This document shows positions 6,399 to 13,944 of a stretch of DNA of 25,878 bases, piece after piece (position 1 is the stretch's first letter; each line of letters starts with the position of its first letter). The notes under the pieces are model-generated. The model worked only from the letters and a program-made list of their open reading frames with translations, searched no databases and was not told the origin of the DNA. The position numbers and the translations under genes were made by a program. Source of the DNA: a virus; IMG/VR virus record IMGVR_UViG_3300015371_000153, positions 1 through 25,878 of that record; one strand, 5' to 3'.

Positions 6399-6435
6399 CC
6401 CCGTGAGTAGCAAGGGGGTACAAGCACCCACGGGG
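6399..6435 (-). terminator. Hairpin between tape measure and Dit genes
   Basis: Just after the tape measure stop, the minus-strand RNA can form a 10-bp stem (6435-6426 with 6408-6399) with one G-U wobble and a 17-base loop. The plus strand would have a mismatch there, which favours a minus-strand RNA structure. No clean U-tract follows, so it is more likely an mRNA processing, stability or partial attenuation element than a full terminator. Confidence 0.4.
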
Positions 6436-6442
6436 CCCATGC

Positions 6443-9400
6443 TCAATTCGTTGGGAATGGCGATGTCGGCGACTTCACCATGATCGAATTGCGAATCCGA
6501 GCAAGCTCGTTGTGCGTTTGCCGATAGATCTCGATATTCGACAGTGGCTCTGGCGAATGATTGTGCTGAGTGAAGTTGACCGTGGTTGTCGCCGCCTGAG
6601 TGTCAATACCACCAGCACCCTTGGTAGTCTTGCGCTGATGGCTAGCCACAGCTGTTGCCGACTTGGTCGAAGTCACGCCAATCTGAACCGTTGCATTCTT
6701 GTTCAAGATCTTCTGCAACTCAGGAGCTTGCTTGCGTACGGTAGATAGATCGAGTACCGGTTTGATAACCGGCTTACTGTCGATTACCGGGCCCTGTTGG
6801 CCCTTACCCAAATGCTTCTTACCTGCCGCTACGACGCCCTTGGCCGCATTGGCCATGACCGCATTGGTTTCGTCGCTATTATTCTTGATGCCATTTTGCA
6901 AGCCCAGCATGATGTTCTTGCCCATGTTGTCAAACACCCGCGAAGGCGAGCCAATATCAAACACCGACGTAGCCTTGTCGATCATATCGCCAGCAATATC
7001 ACCAACCTTCTTGAGCAACTTCGGAGCAATATCCTTCAAACCGTTGAGCATGCCTTCGCCAATAGCACTGGCCACGTCATAGCCAGCATCGATGATCTGC
7101 GGCTCTTTCTTGCGAATTGCATCGGCCAGACCGTGCAGGAAATTAATCAGCGTATCGGCAGCAATATTGACAATCGCCAGCAAACCAGTAGACAGATTGG
7201 TCAAGAACGTTGTAGCCAGAGAGACGGCCTTTTCCACGATCAGTGGAATATTCTGCTGAATACCAGTCAGGAAACTGAGAATAAGATTGATACCAGCAGT
7301 GACAATACTGGGGAGCTGACTGGCAAGTCCATTGACAAAGTTGACAATCAGATTGGCCGCCGAAGCAATAATCGCTGGAAGATTCGCGCTGATATTATCC
7401 AGGAACACCACGATCATGTTCGCGACAATTCGCGCAATACGCGGAATGCCGCTAATGACTCCGTTGAGGAAGCCACCAAGCAGACGTAGACCAGCAGCTA
7501 CGATATTTGGCAACTGCGTTGTCAGAGCATTCAAGAAGTTGGTGATGATGATCCCAACCTGCTGAGTGATCGGACCGATATTCTGGCCTAGACCAGTTAG
7601 CAAGTTGAGCAACAGCGCATACCCAGCGTCAATCAACGGCTGAGCATTAGCTGCCAGCAACGCAAGCAATTGTGTGATCAAAGCCTGCAGTGCTTCTGCT
7701 GCCTTGGGTGCCAACTGGACAATGGCGTCCAGCAGCATGCCCAAGATCTCAACCAATGCTTTGACGATCTTGGGTGCCAATTTGACGACTTCGTCCAAGA
7801 CGACAACGAATCCCTTGAGGAAGTCGATGATCATCTTGGGTAGTGCCGCTAAGAACAGCGTGAAAGCCGCAATCAGTGCTGCCACCGACTTAACTGCGGT
7901 ATCCGACAGCAAGGATAGGCCCTTGGCTGCCAAATATATCGCTGCCCCAATCAAGACCAAGCCTGCGCCGATAGCCGCCAATCCAATACCCAGAGCAACC
8001 AAGGCAGGACCAGCGACCAAGCCGGCTACGGCCAGTACAGCAATTATTGCAGCCATTGCCCCTAGACCGTGCAGAAGCTGATCCCAAGACAGCTGGGCCA
8101 TTAGGACAATCGCCGGCGCTAGCGCGGTAAATGCTGCTGCCGCTGCTAGTAGCGCAACCGAACCCGGTAGAGTTCCTTCCATGGCTGTCAGACCAACAGC
8201 CAACACCAATAGAGCTCCACCCATGGCCACGATACCTCGGACCAGGGTTTTGACGTCCATATGACCGAAGGTGGCCACTACACCGCTGATTGCTTCCAAT
8301 GCCGCAGCCAGAATCACCAATCCGACTGCCATCAGTGGCAGCGTCGGCGGGAACAGATTGACTGCCAACCCAATTGCCACCAGAGCCCCAGCAATAGCCA
8401 GGATTCCAGTAGCTATGGTCTTCTGATCCATCTTGCCAAAGGCCAAAACCGATCCAGCTAGCATGCCAATAGCAATGGCGATCAACACTAGCGATGGCCC
8501 TATCAGAGCTGCTGACGGCGGGAAGGCATTCATAGCCACACCGATACCCAGCATCAGACCAGCAACTGCCGTAAGCCCCTTGGCAATATCCTTCCAGGAC
8601 ATGGTAGCGAACAACTTGGCTGCACCAGCCAAGATGGTAATTGCCAGGGCAATCGGGATCATGGCTAGACCTGCAGCCAACATCTTGACTGGATTCACCG
8701 TTTGTACGGCAATCCCAATCGCACCCAACAGACCGGCTATCCCAGACAAACCTCGAGCAATTTCATCCCAAGACATGGTGGCAAATATCTTTGCTGCACC
8801 AGCTAGGATGACCATCGCTGTAGCCAGTAGAACCAAGGCACCAGCGATAATCGGCATTCGGGCAATACCCTTACCGGCGGCCTTGTTCAGGATCGACATG
8901 GCCCCAACCAGCTCGCCCATACCGACAGCCAATGCAGACAGAGCAGTAGCCAACTTCTTGGGATCGATCGTTGACAAGACAATGACGGCAACAGCCAGAA
9001 TGGCCAATGCAGAGGCAATTTCCAAGATAGTCTTGGCTTGGATCTGCGTCTGCATGGCTTTGAGATTGCCAGTTAGAGTGTCAAAGGTTTCGCTGATCTT
9101 CTTAACTAGACCGCCACCGATGTCGAACTTCTTTCCCCCACCAAGAGCTTTGCGGATGGCAATAAATATCCCACCCAGCAAGACGGTATTGACCGCGGCA
9201 AACACCTTGCTGTAGTCAGCATTCTTGATACCATCGACAACGACATCTGCGAAATTGGAAACGGCGGTGCCAATTGCCGTCATCATTGGGCCTATAGCGC
9301 CCTTGACTTTACTAACGATCTTGATAAAGTCTTCCCAAGCGGTCTTGGCCACTTCGACAATCTTGCCAAACGGATCAAGCTTCTTGTTGAGTCCATCCAC

Positions 9401-11083
9401 CGAATCGGTGAAGGAGTCGATTCCGCTGGTGTCATCGCCAATACCAAGCAAACCAGCAATAGCATCTGCCAACTGCTTGATAATGTCCAGCGGCTGCTTG
9501 AGAATATCGGCTAGTCTGTCGAAGTACTGGTTGAGTCTTCCGCCCTTGATCAAGAACTGATCTAGACGAGTTAGAATATCGCCGATATTGGCAGCGAAAT
9601 CGAGGAATCCTCCGGAGCCCTTCCCAACTCCATCGAACAGATTCCCGAAGAGCCGAACCACGCCCTTGATGATGCCCATGCCAAGTTCGAAAGTGGCAAA
9701 GACCCCTCGAAATATACGCCGGAGATTGACAATGGTGTCATGGCTCGGCTTGAGCGAATTCATCAAGCGCACAAAGCCCTTGGTCATGTCGAACAGGTCT
9801 TTGCCCGTCTTGGGCGGGAAGATCTGACGAAATGCCCTATGTAGCGGCCGCAGAACCCGTAGAATATCATCGAAAGCGATCTTGATGCCTCGAATGAGAA
9901 CTGTACGCCCACCGAGCTTCTTCCACTGCTTCAAGATCTCATCGAAGGCGCCAAATGTCCTACTGACAAAGCCGTTGATGTAGTTGGACAGCGCGGTGAA
10001 GGTCTTCTTGGACTCTTCGAAGTTGCCAAATATGATCTGGAAGGTATTCGACCAACCAGAGCCAATCGACTCCTTGACAACGTCGAAGACTCCACTCAGC
10101 GTCTTAACTTCGGTTGCTGCCAGCTTAGCCGTCTTGGCAGTCTTCTGAATCGCGGCAATCTGTTGATCGTTGAAGCCCTGAGCCTTGAGCTGGGCGTCAG
10201 TCAGATCACCAGTAAACTGTCCCAGAGTCTTGACCAGCACATCCGAGGTCAGCCAGGACTTCTCACCCGGCTTGACCGCCAGAGACTCACGGAAGGTCTC
10301 GCCATTGATTGTGGCATGGCCGGTCTTCTTGTCGATCTCGACTGCACCCTTGGCAATCGTACCCATGGCCTGACCGGTACGAATCAAGGCCTTCTGGAAG
10401 ACGGCACCACCCATGCCGGCGTTGACCACCGAGTTCCAGTCCTGCAAATTGACCTTACCCGCAGCGATGGCCTGAGACAGCTGATACATGGCTGTCGAAG
10501 CCTGCTCAGCGTTCGAGCCTGACAAAGCGGCTAGGTTGGCGATACCCTTGATCGATTGGGTCGCCGGCTTCAGCTGAACACCGGCCGCCGTGAAGGTACC
10601 GATGTTGTGAGCCATCTGACCGAAATTGTAGATCGTCTGATCTGAATATCGGTTCAGATCTTGCAGGGCGGCATTGACCGTCTGTAGATTACCACCGGTG
10701 TCCTGGGTATTGGCCAGAATCGTCTGGATCGAATTCAGGTTAGTCGAGTATTCACTGAATCCCTGCAGCAGAGGATCCAAGCTCAAACTCTTGACCATCC
10801 CGCCGATCTTCTGAACCGCCATGGTGGCGATATTGCCAAAGACCACTCCAGCCGCCACTTGCAGCGTGGAGAGCTTGGCTTTCAGTTGATCGACAGCCGC
10901 TTTTGGCCCGTTTAGAGTGACCCTACTGGCTTGCGTCTCGAGCTTGTCAAGTCCGCTGGCCTTGCCGATATTCTGGATCGAGCTGTCCAGCTTACCCAAC
11001 GTCCTCATCGTTGTTGCCACGCCAGATTCGAACTTGGAATTCTCGAAACTCATAGCAACAACGCGTTCGTCGATGCTCGCCAC
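6443..11083 (-). CDS. Tail tape measure protein (1546 aa)
   Basis: Largest gene in the window. It sets tail length and is ejected during infection. The N-terminal third is helical (MSFENSKFESGVATTMRTLG, a common tape measure opening), followed by NLQDWNSVVNAGMGGAVFQ near 212-230, also typical. Residues about 700-1055 carry hydrophobic repeats of about 57 residues, and 1148-1328 carry 22-residue repeats. Near the C-terminus the signature FDIGSPSRVFDNMGKN (1376-1390) is shared by many tape measures. From the known rule of about 0.15 nm per residue, the tail would be near 230 nm. The start is GTG, overlapping the gp10-like stop by one base (TAGTG), with GGAGGTGA upstream. I see no lytic transglycosylase or peptidase motif. 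Confidence 0.93.
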   Translation of the reverse strand: MASIDERVVAMSFENSKFESGVATTMRTLGKLDSSIQNIGKASGLDKLETQASRVTLNGPKAAVDQLKAKLSTLQVAAGVVFGNIATMAVQKIGGMVKSLSLDPLLQGFSEYSTNLNSIQTILANTQDTGGNLQTVNAALQDLNRYSDQTIYNFGQMAHNIGTFTAAGVQLKPATQSIKGIANLAALSGSNAEQASTAMYQLSQAIAAGKVNLQDWNSVVNAGMGGAVFQKALIRTGQAMGTIAKGAVEIDKKTGHATINGETFRESLAVKPGEKSWLTSDVLVKTLGQFTGDLTDAQLKAQGFNDQQIAAIQKTAKTAKLAATEVKTLSGVFDVVKESIGSGWSNTFQIIFGNFEESKKTFTALSNYINGFVSRTFGAFDEILKQWKKLGGRTVLIRGIKIAFDDILRVLRPLHRAFRQIFPPKTGKDLFDMTKGFVRLMNSLKPSHDTIVNLRRIFRGVFATFELGMGIIKGVVRLFGNLFDGVGKGSGGFLDFAANIGDILTRLDQFLIKGGRLNQYFDRLADILKQPLDIIKQLADAIAGLLGIGDDTSGIDSFTDSVDGLNKKLDPFGKIVEVAKTAWEDFIKIVSKVKGAIGPMMTAIGTAVSNFADVVVDGIKNADYSKVFAAVNTVLLGGIFIAIRKALGGGKKFDIGGGLVKKISETFDTLTGNLKAMQTQIQAKTILEIASALAILAVAVIVLSTIDPKKLATALSALAVGMGELVGAMSILNKAAGKGIARMPIIAGALVLLATAMVILAGAAKIFATMSWDEIARGLSGIAGLLGAIGIAVQTVNPVKMLAAGLAMIPIALAITILAGAAKLFATMSWKDIAKGLTAVAGLMLGIGVAMNAFPPSAALIGPSLVLIAIAIGMLAGSVLAFGKMDQKTIATGILAIAGALVAIGLAVNLFPPTLPLMAVGLVILAAALEAISGVVATFGHMDVKTLVRGIVAMGGALLVLAVGLTAMEGTLPGSVALLAAAAAFTALAPAIVLMAQLSWDQLLHGLGAMAAIIAVLAVAGLVAGPALVALGIGLAAIGAGLVLIGAAIYLAAKGLSLLSDTAVKSVAALIAAFTLFLAALPKMIIDFLKGFVVVLDEVVKLAPKIVKALVEILGMLLDAIVQLAPKAAEALQALITQLLALLAANAQPLIDAGYALLLNLLTGLGQNIGPITQQVGIIITNFLNALTTQLPNIVAAGLRLLGGFLNGVISGIPRIARIVANMIVVFLDNISANLPAIIASAANLIVNFVNGLASQLPSIVTAGINLILSFLTGIQQNIPLIVEKAVSLATTFLTNLSTGLLAIVNIAADTLINFLHGLADAIRKKEPQIIDAGYDVASAIGEGMLNGLKDIAPKLLKKVGDIAGDMIDKATSVFDIGSPSRVFDNMGKNIMLGLQNGIKNNSDETNAVMANAAKGVVAAGKKHLGKGQQGPVIDSKPVIKPVLDLSTVRKQAPELQKILNKNATVQIGVTSTKSATAVASHQRKTTKGAGGIDTQAATTTVNFTQHNHSPEPLSNIEIYRQTHNELARIRNSIMVKSPTSPFPTN
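7100..7642 (-). repeat. 22-residue amphipathic repeats in the tape measure
   Basis: Residues 1148-1328 divide into consecutive units of almost exactly 22 residues, such as AIIASAANLIVNFVNGLASQLP and SIVTAGINLILSFLTGIQQNIP, with six perfect 22-mers in a row and looser copies on both sides. Each ends in LP, IP or similar and has the form of one amphipathic helix plus a turn. Confidence 0.75.
7919..8986 (-). repeat. 57-residue hydrophobic repeats in the tape measure
   Basis: Residues 700-1055 contain about six diverged units. The clearest anchors are FATMSW at 767 and 825, FGKMD at 882, FGHMD at 939 and MAQLSW at 995, spaced 57-58 apart. Each is followed by a small-residue hydrophobic stretch long enough to span a membrane. 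This fits a segment that could enter the host membrane during DNA entry. Confidence 0.75.
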
Positions 11084-11463
11084 TACTTGGTCACCTCCCT
11101 CCAGGCTTCGGCGGCAATGTCCCTAAATATCGGACGCATTGCGGGGTTGATGTAGTCGATCCCTTGAATATAGGCACCGTTACGGGTAGCATGCCCATAC
11201 TGAATTAGCACCGCTATCGGGATGTTACCTGGATTCCGAACGTTGGTGTTCATCCATTGGATCGAGTAATATCCCGGACGCTGGATGATCTCGTACACCC
11301 AGGATTGAGCCGTTTGGCCACTCTCTTCCGGTGTAGCCCGCTTCAAAGCAGCTACGCCCTGTGCTCCAAATCGGTTCAGCTGCTTCAAATATGACCGAGA
11401 TTTCATCCGCTCGAGGAATTCATCGGTATGTTTAAAGTCTCCACTAACAGCTACCTTGATCAT
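11083..11463 (-). CDS. HK97 gp10-like neck/tail completion protein (126 aa)
   Basis: The sequence opens MIKVAVSGDFKHTDEFLERM and continues with GVAALKRATPEESGQTAQSW, a signature of the HK97 gp10-like family (alpha-helix, then ATPxxTGxxAxSW), then IQYGHATRNGAYIQGIDYINPAMRPIF. Proteins of this family act at the head-tail joining region or tail terminus. The ATG overlaps the upstream stop by four bases (ATGA), and the stop overlaps the tape measure start by one. Its place just before the tape measure, not between head closure and tail tube, is slightly unusual, but I have seen it in gut and actinobacterial phages with the same gene set. Confidence 0.8.
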   Translation of the reverse strand: MIKVAVSGDFKHTDEFLERMKSRSYLKQLNRFGAQGVAALKRATPEESGQTAQSWVYEIIQRPGYYSIQWMNTNVRNPGNIPIAVLIQYGHATRNGAYIQGIDYINPAMRPIFRDIAAEAWREVTK

Positions 11464-12092
11464 GAGATCAGATCAAGTAGATCGCCAATTGCCGGCAGAC
11501 TCGGATTTGTCGTAGGCGTACCGTACAACGTGGCTTCGAGACCAGTCAAAGCGATCGGCGGAAGCTCTCGAGAATCTACCGAAATATGATTAGTGGCTCG
11601 GAAACCATCCACGAACAGCGGAGTCCCGGTAATGTCCCATTCGAATGAACCGGGTGTTGCCGATTCGGATACTGTTTCGGATGTGACATCAGCGGATACG
11701 GCCAATAGGTTATAAACCACATGGATCTTGTAGCCGTGCCCCAGAGCGTGGGTATCATCTCCGAGTAGAGTTCGATATGACAGATGGAACATCTTACTGG
11801 GCTGATCATATACTGTAACCCCCGGAGCATACGGTGCGTTTCCCACCACGGAATCAAACACATCGGGGTATGTGAATGCTGTCAACCTAGCCGCGTAATC
11901 CCCAGGAATGGCATGTTCTTGGTACTTGATTCCATCCAGGTAATCCGATTGCACACTACGATCGCGACTTTCAACGATTGACACCAAACCATTCCAAACA
12001 ACCGCGGAGCCATCGGTCAGATAGAGGACACCGCGGTCGATACCCGTCTCATACCGACGTTCTCCTGCTTTGTCCCAGACAAGAACAGTCAT
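11460..12092 (-). CDS. Second tail-tube-like protein (210 aa)
   Basis: It is a clear paralogue of the major tail protein at 12670-13326. Both open with LVWD-(A/K)-x-G-(D/E)-R-x-YETG-(V/I)-D-(H/R)-GVLY, share AWNGL/VWNGL, AFTYP, LSYRT-LG-D, GHGYK or DHGYK, LLA, and end in ALEA-LYG or GLEATLYG and a PxxxDLL/PDEVIEIL tail. The ATG has an AAGGAGG site. Third positions look less G/C-biased than in the major tail gene, suggesting lower expression. It could be a minor tube ring, a tail-tip or initiator ring, or an adaptor. It follows the tail assembly chaperone and overlaps the gp10-like gene by four bases. Confidence 0.8.
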   Translation of the reverse strand: MTVLVWDKAGERRYETGIDRGVLYLTDGSAVVWNGLVSIVESRDRSVQSDYLDGIKYQEHAIPGDYAARLTAFTYPDVFDSVVGNAPYAPGVTVYDQPSKMFHLSYRTLLGDDTHALGHGYKIHVVYNLLAVSADVTSETVSESATPGSFEWDITGTPLFVDGFRATNHISVDSRELPPIALTGLEATLYGTPTTNPSLPAIGDLLDLIS

Positions 12093-12104
12093 GCGGCCTC
12101 CTTT

Positions 12105-12647
12105 CTATCCACTGGTACCTAGTTGCGCTTTACGCTGAGCGTTCAATGCCCGCTGACGTGCCGCAGCCTCGCTACGACTCATCTTCTCCGGTTTGGACTG
12201 CTTGATGTTACAGATTCGGATCAGGGTAAACAGACGATTGAGATGCCAATGTTCGCATTCAAAAGGAATATTGAATACTGTCATCCAATAGTAGATCAAC
12301 TCGGAAGTAATGACTTCTCGAGACTTGGGTGCCCCTGGCTGCTCACTGAACCATGTAGCCGACATTTTGGAGTCGATGTAGTCGGTAATCTCGGTGAAAT
12401 TCGCTTCAGACAGTTGGGAGAAAAGTTCCTCCGGAAAATTAGGGGTCACTATCATGCATCTTACGTAGTAAATGATCTCTTCGGGAGTTTTCGATTCATG
12501 ACCGAGAAACGGCTTTTCGTATTTTGACTCCCATTTTGACAAAGAAACAAGAGAATGCTCAAGCTCAAGAATTGTTCCACCTTGAGTGGTGAATTCTTGA
12601 CTGATTTCATCAAAGGATTCCACTCCGGACACACGAATAGTGAGCAT
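12105..12647 (-). CDS. Tail assembly chaperone-like protein (180 aa)
   Basis: The segment LELEHSLVSLSKWESKYEKP near the N-terminus and SELIYYWMTVFNIPFECEHW with LNRLFTLIRICNIK in the C-terminal half match a family I know between tail tube and tape measure in phages with this gene order, where it is annotated as a tail assembly chaperone. Such proteins coat the tape measure during tube growth. The C-terminus is basic (SRSEAAARQRALNAQRKAQ). The start has GGAG seven bases upstream. I see no downstream second frame that would require a programmed frameshift: the next gene begins 12 bases on with its own strong site. Confidence 0.75.
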   Translation of the reverse strand: MLTIRVSGVESFDEISQEFTTQGGTILELEHSLVSLSKWESKYEKPFLGHESKTPEEIIYYVRCMIVTPNFPEELFSQLSEANFTEITDYIDSKMSATWFSEQPGAPKSREVITSELIYYWMTVFNIPFECEHWHLNRLFTLIRICNIKQSKPEKMSRSEAAARQRALNAQRKAQLGTSG

Positions 12648-12669
12648 TCTCTAGCTCCTTATAGTTTGA

Positions 12670-13326
12670 TCACGGACCAGCGGTCAGAATTTCGATGACC
12701 TCGTCCGGCAGCGGAAGCCGAGGCGCGTCGGTGGCACCGTACAGCTCAGCCTCCAGAGCCGTGAGCGCCGCCGGATCCACCAGAGTCGAGTCGACCACGA
12801 TCAGCGAAGTCGGCTTGTAGTCAGTCACCGGCACGGGGGTGCTGGAGATGGCCCACGAGAACGAGATCGCCGCCGGCGAGTCGTTGATCGTGGCATAGGC
12901 CTTCTCGGAAGGCGCGGCCAGAAGCCCATACAGCAAATGCAGCTTGTAGCCGTGATCCGTACCTTCGATGTCGTTGCCCAGCCGAGTGCGATAGGACAGA
13001 CCAAACGAGTGCCGTCCCTGCTGAGCGACCAACACACCTTCCGTCGGACTGGCCGTACCGTCACACTGTCCGAACTCCTCCGGATAGGTGAAGGCTTCGA
13101 TCGTACCGCCAAAGGTCTCGGCCGACAGCAGGTTCAGGTACTTGATGTTGTCGGCGTACTGGGCGTTGGCTTCTGCACCCGCGGGCGACTCGGTAACGGT
13201 GGTCAGACCGTTCCAAGCCACGCCAGTGGCGTACTCACCCGTATTGTCCGGAATGTAGAGGACGCCGTGATCCACACCGGTTTCGTACAGACGGTCACCG
13301 GTCGCGTCCCAAACCAGAGGTGGCAT
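12670..13326 (-). CDS. Major tail (tube) protein (218 aa)
   Basis: This is a beta-rich protein placed between the tail terminator and the tail assembly chaperone, the usual slot for the tube subunit. It contains GVLYIPDN, AWNGLTTVTES, EAFTYPEEFG, LSYRTRLGNDIEGTDHGYKL and LTALEAELYG. The DNA is visibly G/C-rich at third codon positions, like the capsid gene and unlike the paralogue at 11460-12092, which fits high expression. The start has AAGGA five bases upstream. The family is widespread in siphoviruses of Gram-positive bacteria. A tail tube identity is well supported by position, paralogy and codon choice. Confidence 0.85.
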   Translation of the reverse strand: MPPLVWDATGDRLYETGVDHGVLYIPDNTGEYATGVAWNGLTTVTESPAGAEANAQYADNIKYLNLLSAETFGGTIEAFTYPEEFGQCDGTASPTEGVLVAQQGRHSFGLSYRTRLGNDIEGTDHGYKLHLLYGLLAAPSEKAYATINDSPAAISFSWAISSTPVPVTDYKPTSLIVVDSTLVDPAALTALEAELYGATDAPRLPLPDEVIEILTAGP

Positions 13327-13337
13327 GAATATCCTTT

Positions 13338-13637
13338 CTAAAAGAAGAGGTTGAAGACGTGATGGTTGAGATTCTCCGTTGCATAGAAACGATCGAAGTC
13401 ACAGAACGGCAACTCTTCCACCATGTCTGGCAAAGTACTGTCGGGATCTCGGTCGATGACTGTCACCATGTATCTCTTGGCGTGCAAATATAGACCATTC
13501 TCCGCATACTGTGAGCTGCTACCATTGCGCTCATAAACAATGCATGGATACTCAAGGCTGATGTTAGGCGGAGGTTGAAAATATACATGCGGTGTAATCA
13601 ACTCAAGGAGTGCTTGGAGTTGTAGCCGTTGGGCCAT
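13338..13637 (-). CDS. Tail terminator / tail completion-like protein (99 aa)
   Basis: LQALLELITPHVYFQPPP, YPCIVYERNGSSSQYAENG, KRYMVTVIDRDPDSTLPDMV and FDRFYATENLNHHVFNLFF match a recurrent short protein between head closure and tail tube genes in siphoviruses. It is usually called the tail terminator or a minor head-tail protein, and caps the tube before head attachment. GGAGGTG lies five bases ahead of the ATG. The start lies inside the head closure gene, overlapping it by 35 bases, but the N-terminal LQALLE segment is part of the family, so the overlap is probably real. Confidence 0.75.
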   Translation of the reverse strand: MAQRLQLQALLELITPHVYFQPPPNISLEYPCIVYERNGSSSQYAENGLYLHAKRYMVTVIDRDPDSTLPDMVEELPFCDFDRFYATENLNHHVFNLFF

Positions 13638-13944
13638 TGTACACCTCCCCCAAACGGAGAATAAGGCGGGGGCGTTGAACTTCGGCGTCTATGACCGTCC
13701 AGAGTTCCCCCGCCCATTCCACATAACGAATGGAAAAAAAGTGTTCCAATGCATATTTATTGCCCACGATACTGATCGAATTGCCACCCAAGAGATCCGG
13801 ATTCACATTCTCTCCGGGGCGAAGCTGTCTACTAGTGCGAACAACATCGCCATAGTAGAAATACTCCACGATTGCGTCGACAAACACCCCAGGGGACACT
13901 TCCGTCGACTCACCGTACCCGATCCTACCGTGGAATCGCGTCAT
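13603..13944 (-). CDS. Head closure / head-tail connector-like protein (113 aa)
   Basis: It starts on the capsid gene's stop (TAATG). The beta-rich sequence contains IGYGESTEVSPGVFVDAIVE, YYGDVVRTSRQL, ISIVGNKYALEHFFSIRYVEWAG and PRLILRLGEVYNG, the plan of a small head completion protein that follows the capsid gene in phages of this type. It would close the portal channel after packaging and offer the tail docking surface. The C-terminal TATTPSTP is a short flexible tail. No odd features apart from the 35-base overlap with the tail terminator gene. Confidence 0.75.
   Translation of the reverse strand: MTRFHGRIGYGESTEVSPGVFVDAIVEYFYYGDVVRTSRQLRPGENVNPDLLGGNSISIVGNKYALEHFFSIRYVEWAGELWTVIDAEVQRPRLILRLGEVYNGPTATTPSTP

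Noticed and set aside
6797-7489. 230-codon plus-strand open frame opposite the tape measure
   Set aside because: Antisense to the 22-residue repeat region, no recognisable domain, no start context.
8433-9215. 260-codon plus-strand open frame opposite the tape measure
   Set aside because: Composition is Ala, Ile, Pro-rich and mirrors the hydrophobic repeats on the other strand; a shadow frame.
12093-12110. Programmed frameshift of the tail assembly chaperone
   Set aside because: No open second frame follows the stop; the next gene is an independent tail-tube paralogue with its own strong ribosome binding site.
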